From the NCBI GenBank assembly GCA_030762895.1, contig CM061063.1, forward strand, positions 71,235,836-71,299,835: 64,000 nucleotides of DNA, given 5' to 3'. The stretch is from Sophora flavescens. Its lineage: Eukaryota > Streptophyta > Magnoliopsida > Fabales > Fabaceae. The notes under the pieces were generated by a model. It saw nothing but the letters and a program-made list of their open reading frames with translations. It ran no database searches and was not told the DNA's origin. Shown here piece by piece: positions 12,201-24,200 of the stretch; the stretch's first letter is position 1, and every line of letters starts with the position of its first letter. Position numbers and translations under genes: made by a program.

Positions 12201-15200
12201 GAATCTGACTTTTTCTTTAAAAAGTAGATCCGGGTGTATTTAGTGTATGCATCAACAAAGGCTATATAATATGTGTTGAATATAATTAATATATGGACGG
12301 TGTGGACGGTGTGGACCATCCATTATATTCTTATGATTCATTGTATATTTCTCCTAAGACTTAGTATAGACTTTTATTGTTCTAGGAATCAAGTCTAGAG
12401 TCAAGTATATATATATCTTGTACTCCTATTCAATAATATACAAGTAAAAGTATTCGGTTTTCATATTCAAGTTGGTATCTAGAGCCTTGTTGGTTCCTGT
12501 TTGGTATGTTCATTGGGTTTCAGCTGTTGTGAACACTGGCCCAAGTTTTTGAAGTTGTATGGTGACCGGAGTGACACTGCCGTTCACCTCAGACGTCGTC
12601 GACCGGACGTCCGCCCAAGCTCCGCCGCCAGATTCGCTGTCACCCGTCGTCGACAAAATTCTCACTCTCCGGGGCGTGTAATCCACGCGCCGCCTTCCCG
12701 GCTTCCGTTTGCTCCGCCGATTCCGCCGCCATGATCGCCGTCCTCTCCTGGTTCTGTTCCGCCCCTGTTTGGTTTGTGGGTCTGCTGTTGTGCTACCCCT
12801 TCATTGAATCTTGTTGCTGTTTGTATTCTGTTGCTCTTCTTCCATGGCAGAAAAGAAGAGCTTGAGCCCCTGTTTGATTTCTGGTTCCCCCATTATTACT
12901 ACCAAGTCAAATGAAGATCATCTACTTTCGGCCAGTGAGTATAAGGAGTATCTTCAATTTAAAGCCACTCAACAGTCTTTTCCTTCGGCCACCATTGCTC
13001 ACATTGGTAACTCTAAAGTTTGTCTCTCTCAATCTACATCTGTTGGATCTTGGATTTTAGACTCTGGTGCTTCTGATCACCTAGCTAGTAATCCTTCTCT
13101 TTTCTCTAAATTGTCATTCCCTAAAACATCTCACAAGTATTACTCTTTGCCGATGGGTCTAAAGCACAAGCATTGGTATTGGTCAAGCTTCACCTCTTCC
13201 ATCCTTACCTTTAAATTCAGTCTTGTTTGTCTAGGATTGTCCCTTTAATTTAATTTCAATTAGCCAAATTACTCGCACTCTAAATTGTTCCATAACCTTT
13301 AATTCGATTCCTTTGTTATACGGACCGAGATGCGGGACAAACGATTGGATCTGGATCGGAATCACAGGGCCTCTACTACCTTCGATCTTCCTCATCCACC
13401 GTATGTGCTGTTTCAGAGTCTGTCGATCTCTTACATCGTCGTTTGGGTCATCCAAGTCTAGAAAAATTAAAGTAGATGGTCCCTCATCTTTCACATTGGA
13501 AGACCTTGAACTGTGAGTCATGTCAACTTGGAAAACATGTTAGAGTATCTTTTCCTAGTAGTGCCAATAGTCGAACTATGTCTCCTATTGATATTATCCA
13601 CTCTGATGTTTGGAGTCCTAGTCGTATTCCTTCTGTTCGAGGATATAGGTATTATGTTACTTTCATTGATGATTTCTCAAGATGCACTTGGTTATATTTA
13701 ATGAAAAATCGTTCTGAGTTATTTGATGTCTTTCAAACCTTTTGTTCACAAATAAAGAATCAGTTTGGAAAAACAATTCATATTTTCTTGTGATGATAAT
13801 GCAACAGAATATTTTTCCGCATCTTTTAAATCCTTTTTGAGTTCTCATGGCATCATACATCAGTCCAGTTGTCCTCACACACCACAGCAAAATGGTGTTG
13901 CTGAACGCAAACATCGTCATCTTGTTGATACAGCTCAAACTCTTTTAATAAATGCCAAGGCACCCTTGAAGTTTTGGGGTGACGCTGTTCTTACGGCCTG
14001 TTATTTGGTAAACCGAATGCCATCTTCTGTTTTGGGTAATAAAATCCCTCACTATTTTATTTCCTAACGATTCTCTTTATACTGTTCCCCCACGTGTGTT
14101 TGGTTCTACCTGTTTTGTCCATGATCTTTCTCCTGGTCGTGATAAGTTGTCTGCACGGGCAGTTAAATGTGTCTTTCTTGGGTATTCTCGAGTGCAAAAG
14201 GGATATCGATGTTATTGTCCCTCCACACATCGCTTTTATGTATCTGCAGATGTTACATTTTTTGAAGATACCCCTACTTTGTCACATCAGCAACCTCCGA
14301 TTCTACTCCATCTCAGGTACTGCCCATTCCTCAACTTGCACAACCACAGGATGACCGCCCGTTTCATCGGTATGGTATTTTTTATGAGCGTCGGGCTCTT
14401 AAAGTTCCTGAGATCACACCCAGTATTGATCCTCCTGATTAAGCTCCCGCTCCAATCGCTTCTCCCACTGCGGTCCAACCAGTCGCTTCTGCTGACTTAC
14501 CAATTGCCCTTCGTAAAGGTAATCGTTCTACTCTTAATCCCCATCCCATTTACAATTTCCTTAGTTACCATCGATTATCTCCTTCCCATTATGCCTTTGT
14601 ATCTGCCTTGTCATCTGTTACCATTCCCAAGAATGTTCAGGAAGCACTATCTCATCCAGGATGGCGACAGGCAATGGTTGATGAGATGACGGCTTTGGAA
14701 TCTAATCATACATGGACCCTTGTTTCCCCTCCTGCTGGGAAATCAGTAGTTGGTTGTCGATGGGTATTACTAGAGCATAGTATCAGTATATGTATTAAGT
14801 CCAGTGTATGTTTTAAGTATCTGCATAACTGAATATGCTGAGTCAGCATATTCAGTTAAGAGTTTGTAACTGATTCTACAACAATTGCCCTAACTGATTC
14901 TGTAACTACCAAAGGCTATATATAAATGCCTTCTGTAACAGTTACATGTAATGAATGAAAATCACAAATTCTGTGAAACTTCTCTATAAAGTCTTCGATA
15001 TTCTCTCATTATGGTATCTAGAGCTAAATTCTGGGCCTAGACTCTCTCCTTCATTCTTCTTCGTCATTTTCTCCATTCTTCGCTTCCAATTGAATCTTCC
15101 ATGGCTGCGACGAATCCTTTCATCAACAACAATGGCGCTTCAATGAACTCTCAGGCGCCAGCAAGCTTCAATCCTTCGATATCAATCAAACTTGATGATC

Positions 15201-18200
15201 AAAATTACCTACTATGGAAACAGCAAATTGAAGCTGTTATCATCGCACACAAATTGCATCGGTATGTTGTCAATCCTGTGATTCCCCCTCAATTAACAAC
15301 AGAGGCAAATCAAGCCCTAGGAATTGAATCGGAAGCCTATCAGCTATGGATTGTTCAAGACCAAATGCTATTTACGTGGCTTCTCAGTTCTCTCTCTCCC
15401 TCGATCTTGCCTCGATTCATCGGCTGCAAACACTCTTGGCAAGTTTGGGATAAGATTCATAAGCAGTTCCAAGCTCATGTTCGAACGAAAGTTCGTCAGT
15501 TCAGATCGAAGCTCAAAAATACAAAGGATCTCGTTCGATTTCCGAGTATCTCCTCCGAATTCGTGCCCTAATTGAGTCTCTGCAAGCTCTTGGAGATTCC
15601 GTCACTGATCAAGACCATATCGATACTGTTCTTGAAGGCCTTCCGGAAGAATACAACAATTTTGTCATGATGATTTATGCTAGACCAGATCAAACCTCGA
15701 TTGATGACATAGAAGCTCTCCTGTTGATGCAAGATGCTCAATTCGAGAAATTCCGCCAAGAACTACCCTCGCCATCGATCACTGTTAATGTGGCTCAAGC
15801 ATCGACTCTCCTTAACTCGTCCTCCTCTCAGACTTTTCAACAGCATCGCGATGATTTCAATAGTGGAAATCGCGGTCGAGGAGGGCGTGGGCGTGGTGGT
15901 CCAAAACCAACTTGTCAGCTATGTGACAAATACGGTCATGATGCCTACAGCTGCTGGTATAGGTTTGACCAAACCTTTGTACCAACCCCAGCGAGCTCCA
16001 CTTCAATCTAATTTTCCTCAAGGTCAGATGCAGAACCGTAATCAATTTCAAGAACCCAGTCAATTCGAGTGGGGTCTTCGAGAATGGTTATGGTCCTCAA
16101 TTTCAAGGTTTCAAGCGAGAATTTTAATAGTTCCTCTGCACGACGACAACAATCCCGACCTAGTGCCAATCTAGTGATGCAACAACCTGTTTGTTCCTAA
16201 CACTCAAGAGGTGTTCAGAGACCATTTTATAATCGGTCATGGTTCCACGACTCAGAGCCTCACATCATCTAACAAAGACATCTCAATAACCTCGATCGTA
16301 GCGAGTCCCCTTCACAAGCCAGGACCAAGTTCTTATAGGAAATGGTCAAGGTCTCTCCATTGACTCAATAGGTTCATCTAAATTTTCCTCTCCCTCTCAT
16401 CCCCATATCATTTTCACCCTGAATAATCTATTACTTGTCCCTAAAATAACTAAGAACCCGGTCTCTGTCTCCAAGTTTGCTCGAGACAATAATGTCTATT
16501 TTGAGTTTCACCCTTTTTCCTGTTATGTGAAATCTCAGGGTTCTAACCAAGTTCTTCTCGAAGGCTCACTTGGAGGTGATGGGCTATATAGCTTTGACAA
16601 CATCAACATTCTCAAGGAGCCTTCCTCCTCCTCTTGTTTTCAACACACTTTTGGCAATCCAGCTCCTACTGAGCCCTTAGCTAAGTCTTCTTCTACTTTA
16701 CCTGCTGTAACAACTACATTTGCCATATGGCACTATAGATTAGGACATGCGCATACCAATGCTGTTAAATCTGTCCTACAACTTTGTAATATACCCTCAT
16801 TGAATAAAACTGATTTTCAATTTTGCACTGCTTGTTGCCTGGGAAAATCTCATCTATTATATGCTCCACCCTCTACTTCCATTCATCCCACTCCATTTGA
16901 ACTAATACACAGGGACCTCTGGGGTCCATCTCCTTACCAATCCCATGGTGGTTACACCTATTATATCACTTTTGTGGATGCACACACTCGCTTTACATGG
17001 CTATATTTTCTAAAACAAAAATCAGATGCCTTAAATGCCTTCAAACTGTTTTCAACCCTTATCTCCACTCAGTTTTCAGCCCAAATCAAGGCTGTCCAAA
17101 CTGATTGGGGAGGAGAATTCAGACCCTTCTCCAAATATCTAGCAGATCTAGGTATCATTCATAGACTCACTTGTCCCCACACATCCCATCAGAATGGGAC
17201 AGTGGAGCGCAAGCACAGACAAATTGTTGAAATGGGACTTAGTCTACTTTCTCATGCCACCATGCCTCTTAAATTTTGGGACCACAGCTTCACTCAAGCT
17301 GTTTACCTAATCAGTAGACTACCCACTGCAGCACTCAAGTCTCATTCCTCTCCCTTTCATGCTTTGTTTGGTACTGTTCCAGATTACTCAAGTCTCAGGA
17401 TTTTTGGTTGTGCTTGTTTTCCATTCTTGAGACCTTACAATCAGCACAAGATGCAATTCAGGTCCTCTGAATGTGTTTATCTTGGCCTATCTCCTCAACA
17501 CAAAGGACACAAATGCTTAGATTCTACTGGTCGTATTTTTATTTCCAAAGATGTCTTATTCAATGAGTGTATGTTTCCCTACCCAAAACTGTTTCCCTCT
17601 GCTCCTAATATACCCGAGTCCTCTACAACCTTCCCAGCTTCTATACCTATTCCTGACTACCCACCTCTCAATGCCACTCCCTTAAACCAACATCCTCCCT
17701 CCTCTCAGCCCCCTTCTGGTTCAGGCTCCCCTTGATCTGAACCTCCCTCTTCTTCCTCACATTTATTGAGTCCTCAGTCAAGTCAGCATGACCATACTAG
17801 TCCATCTTCGCTTGCCCCTGCATCCTCTGTCTCACCTCACCTCAGCCCTATGCCGAGTCAGCCTGATAACACCTTTCCAACTTCACCTGCCATCTCTTCT
17901 TCCCCATCCCTTAATCCTCAGACTAGTCCAACCCCTTCACCATTACTCCCTACCCTTCCTGTGAACACTCATCCTATGCTTACTAGGTCCAAGACTGGCC
18001 TTCTACCACCAAGACTGTTCTTAAGTCATGTTGAGCCTCAGTCTGTCAAAGAGGCACTTTCCCATCCTCAGTGGCTTACTGCCATGAAAGAAGAACATAC
18101 AGCTCTTCTAAAGAACCACACCTGGTCCCTGGTTCCTCTTCCCCCCAACAGGACTGCTATTGGCTGTAAGTGGGTTTTTCGGGTTAAGGAAAATCATGAT

Positions 18201-21200
18201 GGCACTATTAACAAATTTAAGGCTCGGCTAGTTGCCAAGGGCTTTCACCAACAACATGGTTTTGATTTCCATGAAACATTCTCACCTGTAGTGAAACCAG
18301 TGACAATTCGGGTTATTCTTACCTTGGCACTCACCTTCAAATGGACTTTCAAGCAGATTGATGTGAATAATGCCTTTCTAAATGGCATTCTAAGTGAGGA
18401 AGTATATATGACTCAGCCTCCAGGGTTTGAACATGGTGACAAGACTCTTGTTTGTAAGCTCCACAAGGCCCTTTATGGCCTCAAACAGGCTCCTCGGGCA
18501 TGGTATGAAAGATTAGCTACTGCACTCATCCAGTTTGGGTTTCACACTAGCAAATGTGACCCTTCTCTGTTTATCTACTCCAGGGGCTCCTCTTCTCTGT
18601 ATATTCTAGTCTATGTTGATGACATAATCATCACTGGTCCATCTCCTACACTGATACAGGATCTCATTCATAAACTCAGTATGCAGTTTGCACTTAAAGA
18701 GCTGGGGGATCTTGATTACTTCCTTGGGATTGAAGTGACTCATCTGCACACAGGTGAACTCTTGCTCACTCAAACCAAATACATCAGGGACCTCCTGGAC
18801 AAAGCCAACATGGCTGATTCAAAGGGTATCTCCTCACCTATGGTGAGCAATTACAAACTCACTCGTTTTGGGACCGATTCTATCTCAGATCCACACCTCT
18901 ACAGATCCATTGTTGGAGCACTGCAGTATGCTACTCTCACTCGGCCTGACATTGCCTATAGTGTTAACAAAGTCGCCGAGTTCATGGCGCGACCACTTGA
19001 AACCCACGGCATGCGGTCAAAAGGATCCTTAGATACCTTAAAGGCTCTATTCACTATGGCTTCTTTGCTCAAGCCAGCCAGTTCTTCTAGTCTCTTCACC
19101 ATTCATGCCTATTGTGATGCTGATTGGGCAAGTGATCCGGATGACAGGAGGTCCACCTCGGGCTCCTGCATTTTCTTTGGGCCAAATTTAGTCTCTTGGG
19201 GTTCCAAAAAGCAGCCTCTAGTAGCAAGATCCAGCACTGAAGCTGAATACAGAAGTATGGCAAATACCACGGCTGAAATCATCTGGATCCAATCTCTGCT
19301 TACTGAGCTTGGAGTTTCCTTCACTGCCCCTCAACTATTCTGTGACAACATCAGTGCAGTCTCACTAGCTCACAATCCAGTTCTTCATGCTAGAAACAAA
19401 CACATGGAGCTTGACATCCATTTTGTTCGAGAGAAAGTTTTGTCTAAGGCTCTCCAAGTTACTCATGTGCCCAGCACAGAGCAAATTGCAGACTCACTGA
19501 CCAAACCCCTGTCTTCATCCAAATTCATTGAACTTAGAACCAAACTCAATGTGGTCTGCTTGCAGTAACCACCTTGAGCTTGAGGGGGGGCTACTAGAGT
19601 ATAGTATCAGTATATGTATTATGTCCAGTGTATGTATTAAGTATCTGCATAACTGAATATGCTGAGTCAGCATATTCAGTTAAGAGTTTGTAACTGATTC
19701 TACAACAATTGCCCTAACTGATTCTGTAACTACCAAAGGCTATATATAAATGCCTTCTGTAACAGTTACATGTAATGAATGAAAATCACAAATTCTGTGA
19801 AACTTCTCTATTAAGTCTTCAATATTCTCTCATTAGGTATTTACCGTTAAAGTTGGTTCTAATGGACAGGTGGATCGCTTGAAAGCCCGACTGGTCGCAA
19901 AGGGGTACACTCAGATCTATGGTCTGGATTACGGTGATACTTTTTCTCCCGTTGCTAAGATGGCATATGTTCGTTTGTTCTTGTTAATGGCCGCCATGAG
20001 ACACTGGTCATTATACCAGCTGGATATAAAAATTGCATTCTTACATGGTGATCTGGAGGAGGAAATCTATATGGAGCAACCGCCTGGGTTTGTTGCTCAG
20101 GGGGAGTCAGATCTTGTTTGCAGGTTACAGAAGTCCTTGTATGGCTTAAAACAGTCACCTCGCGCTTGGTTTGGGAAGTTCAGTAACGTTATCCAGCAGT
20201 TTGGCATGATTCGTTGCGGCGGAGACCATTACGTATTCTTTAAATGCTCATCCTTGAATAAACGTATTTATCTCGTGGTGTATGTGGATGATATTGTTAT
20301 TACAGGTGACGATCAAGAAGGCATTAAGGAATTGAAGCAACACTTGTTTAAACATTTTCAAACCAAAGATCTTGGACAATTGCGGTATTTTCTTGGGATT
20401 GAAGTAGCCCAATCAAGAACAAGTGTTGCCATTTCTCAGAGGAAATATGCCCTTGACATTCTTGAAGAAACAGGGATGCTAGATGGTAAACCTGTTGATA
20501 CTCCTATGGACCCAAATGTAAAGCTTCTACCTAATGATGGGGAGCCCTATCCTGACCCAGGCAGATATAGAAGATTAGTTGGGAAGTTAAATTATCTCAC
20601 CATGACTCGACCAGACCTTGCTTTTCCGGTTAGTGTTGTAAGTCAGTTTCTCAACTCACCATGTGACAGTCATTGTAATGCTGTTGTTCGGATCCTAAGA
20701 TATATCAAGGGATCACCTGGTAAAGGGATTGTTTATATGGACAGGGGTCATACTAATATCATGAGGTATACAGATGCAGATTAGGCGGCGATGCTAGTGA
20801 TAGGAGGTCTACTTGAGACTCTTGTGTGCTTATTGGAGGTAATCGATTTCATGGAAAAGTAAGAAGCGAGAATGTTGTTGCAAGATCAAGCACGAAGCGA
20901 GTATCGTGCTATGGCTAATACTACTTGTGAACTCCTATGGCTAAAATATTTGCTCCGAGAGTTGAAGTTTTGTGAGATAGGTCCTATGAAACTTGCTTGT
21001 GATAACCAATCAGCATTGTATCTTTCTTCAAATCCTATCTTCAATGAAAGAACCAAGCATATAGAAGTTGATTGTCACTTCATCCGGGAAAAGATCCTCA
21101 CGGGCATCATTAAGACTTCCTTTGTGGGTACTAGAGATCAACTTGCAGATATGATGACTAAGTCTTTACGGGGTCCTAGAATAGCATACATATGTGACAA

Positions 21201-24200
21201 GCTGATTGCATCAGACATATATGCTCCAGCTTGAGGGGGAGTGTTGAATATAATTAATATATGGACGATGGATTTATGTGGACGGTGTGGACGGTTGTTG
21301 AATATAATTAATATATGGACGGTGGATTTATGTGGACGGTGTGGACGGTGGAGTCCCATCCATTATATTCTTATGATTCATTGTATATTTCTCCTAAGAC
21401 TTAGTATAGACTTTTATTGTACTAGGAATCAAGTCTAGAGTCAAGTATATATATATCTTGTACTCCTATTCAAGTCTAGAGTCAAGTATATATATATCTT
21501 GTACTCCTATTCAATAATATACAAGTAAAAGTATTAAGTTTTCATATTCAAGTATATGAATAGCCATTTGAGGAGGTGATAGGTGCTGGACCCCATAGGT
21601 CAGAATGAATGAGCTCAAAGGCTGTGGTGTGAATTGTAGTGGAGGGTGGGTCATGTAGTCTATGAGACTTGCCCAAACAACAAGCAAGAAAAAATTCATT
21701 TGCCATTTTATTAGAAACAGGAATATTACAAAGTTGTAGTATAGTCTTTACAGCATGAGGGTGTGCATGGCCTAATCTATTGTGCTATGTCACAAGGGAA
21801 TTGGACATAGTATTTGTGTGAACAGTAGCAGGTAATTCTGAACCTAAACCATTATTTTGACTACAAGTTGAACTAGCTTTAGGAATTAGAAAACTTATAG
21901 TTGAAGGAGGAGACTCCTTGAGAACATTGATGTGCTTGAAACAGTATAGCCCATCATTGCCTAGAGAACCTTCAAGAAGGACTTTGTTAGATCCCTGTGA
22001 TTTAACAAAACAAGAGTGAGGATGGAATTCAAAATAGACATGATTATCCTTAGCAAACTTAGACACAAACCAGACTTTTGGTTATGTCAGGAACTAAGAG
22101 TAAATTATTTAAGGATAACGTGGTGTGTGGGTGGTGAGTCGAGGTAATTTTAGTGTAGCCAATTGAGGTAATGGGAAGACGTTGCCCGTTGCCCATTAAA
22201 ACTTGGTCCTGGCCTCCAAAAACAGTGTGATGGCTGAAATTCTGAGGATCAGAAGTGATGTGGTGAGATGCTCCTAAATCCGGATACCACATCAGAGATG
22301 ATGAAAATTCTGGAGTAGGTGAACCAAACTGAGGAGGAGCACACTGATATGACTGAGCAGCCATATATGCAGAAGGTTGATTCTGCTGAAAGAAAGGTGG
22401 TCTTGCAGGTAGTGGCAAACACAACTGAGTCTGAAGTATAACAACACCTTGACCTTGAGTGTTGTATGAGTACATCACTGGAGCTGTAGAGGATTGTTGA
22501 CCTTGCTGACTCGGAGGAACAAAGTCCTGTTTAAACCGATGCCAACAATTAAAGGCATCATGGCCATATTTGTGACACAGTTGGCACGTAGGTCTTTCAC
22601 CACTGTTGCTTCTACCTCCACGGCCACGACCACCACGGCCTCTGCTCCGATTGGAGTTCTGGAAGCAACCTCGATTCTGATTCACCTCAATTTCAGATCG
22701 CGAACCAGAAGAATTGTTAATGGAATCAGCTTGAGCCAAATTGAGCGAAATTGAAGAGCAAGGAAGTTCTTGTTTGTACCTCTCAAATTGAGCATCTTGC
22801 ATAACCAAGAGCGCTTCGATGTCATCTACCGAAATCGGCTCAATCCTAGCATAGATCATCATGATGAAGGAGTTGAACTCCTCTGGTAAACCTTCGAGAA
22901 CCGTGTCGATGTGATCTTGCTCAGTTATAGGATCACCTATAGCTTGGAGCGAATCAACTAGAGCTCGAATGAGCAGGAGGTACTCAGAAATGGATAGCGA
23001 ACATTTCTTCGTGTTTTTCAGTTCAGATCGAAACTAACGAATTTTGGCTCGAAGATGAGAATGGGAGAACTTGTGCATCTTGTCCCAAACTTGCCACGAT
23101 TGTTTACAATTGAGGAAGCGAGGGAGAATCGAAGGCGAAATCGAGCTAAGTAACCAGGTGAATAGCATCTGATCTTTGCACTAACCAGAGTTGATACGCA
23201 TCGGAAACGATCCAGACCTTGATCTAACTCAGAATTGTACATCGGAGGAATGCTTGGGCTCACAACATAGCGTTGCAGCTTGTGCACTATTGTTAGAGAT
23301 GGATTAGTTTCAGTATATAGTTCAGTTTGTCCATTAACAAAATTGGTTGTGTTTTAGCACCCCTTCCCAACCCCACACTAAATTCACTGTTAGAATTAGT
23401 TGGACGGTGTGGACGGTGCGGACGGTGCGGACGGTGTTCCTAGGATTTAGCTTATCATTCATTAATTATCTTGTAAACATGAATTGTAATTACTCATAAG
23501 TGTATATAAATATCAAATCTGCTGAGTGCTAATTACTCAAGCATTTCACAAATCCCTTAGTCTAAAATTACTTTGAAGTCTTTCAACATGGTATCAAGAG
23601 CAGGTTCATTTGTCATTTGAAGGTGTTTGCTTCTGGTCCAGCAAAACCCTCAAAATCCCAACTTTTGTCCTCTGTTTTGACCCAAATGACCCATTGTCCA
23701 AGTTCAAAACTCACTGTCGCCGGTCACCCACTGTCCACCGTCGCCGGAAAACACTTCAGAAATCGCCGACCGTCTAGATCCAGAAGTTTCGTCACCGGAA
23801 TCTTCTCGACGCGCCGTCACGTGCCGCTTCACGTGCCTCCACCGTGCGCCGCGACCTCCTCTGTCTGTCTAGTCGGTCAAAATCCACTTTTTGGGTTGTT
23901 TGGAAAGTGAGTCTCTTGCCTTTAGTCTCCTCTGATTTTTTGGTTCCTGTTTCTGGTTGTTGCTTGCTGCCGCTGGTCTCTTTACAATCTCGGTGTTAAC
24001 GCACCTCTCTGCTCTGCTTTTGGCTCGAATGGGTCGTCCTCAATGCACATATTGCAAGCAAATGGGTCACACACATAATACTTGTTACTCTCTTCATTGG
24101 TTTCCTAAAAAATCAGTCAATGCCGAAATGTTCAAGAAAAAATTTTCCGAAGCCGAGTACCGAGAGTATCTTCAATTGAAAGTTGCCCATCAATCTCATG

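Larger units (their letters stand above)
14768..19835 (+). mobile_element. Copia element G, inserted in E reverse transcriptase
   Basis: A 5,068-bp element with 244-bp LTRs at 14768-15011 and 19592-19835 (TACTAGAG to CTCATTA). They differ at about 5 positions (about 98% identity by eye). Exact duplication GGTAT (14763-14767, 19836-19840). Primer-binding site TGGTATCTAGAGC at 15012 and a polypurine run of G before 19591. The LTR contains a CTGAATATGCTGAGTCAGCA palindrome and a TATATATAA box. It is the most complete element in the nest, but gag is frameshifted, protease is damaged, and one stop interrupts pol. Confidence 0.94.
12274..21553 (+). mobile_element. Copia element E, inserted in B integrase and split by G
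   Basis: LTRs at 12274-12472 (199 bp) and 21242-21553 (312 bp, expanded by internal duplications). Exact duplication ATATG (12269-12273, 21554-21558). Primer-binding site TGGTATCTAGAGCC at 12473 and polypurine tract GAGGGGGAGTG before 21242. Without G it is about 4.2 kb. Coding order is a short leader, protease, integrase, reverse transcriptase and RNase H, with many breaks. The leader/gag is short and no CCHC knuckle was found. It belongs to the same family group as element C, distinct from A, B, D, F, G and H. Confidence 0.92.

Noticed and set aside
12501..12734. Open frame with an arginine/proline-rich product after the E 5' LTR
   Set aside because: It lies in the untranslated leader of element E, is GC-rich by composition, and resembles no gag domain.
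23617..23910. Open frame in the leader of element C
   Set aside because: Same position and composition as the E leader; no recognisable gag N-terminus, so not called as a gene.
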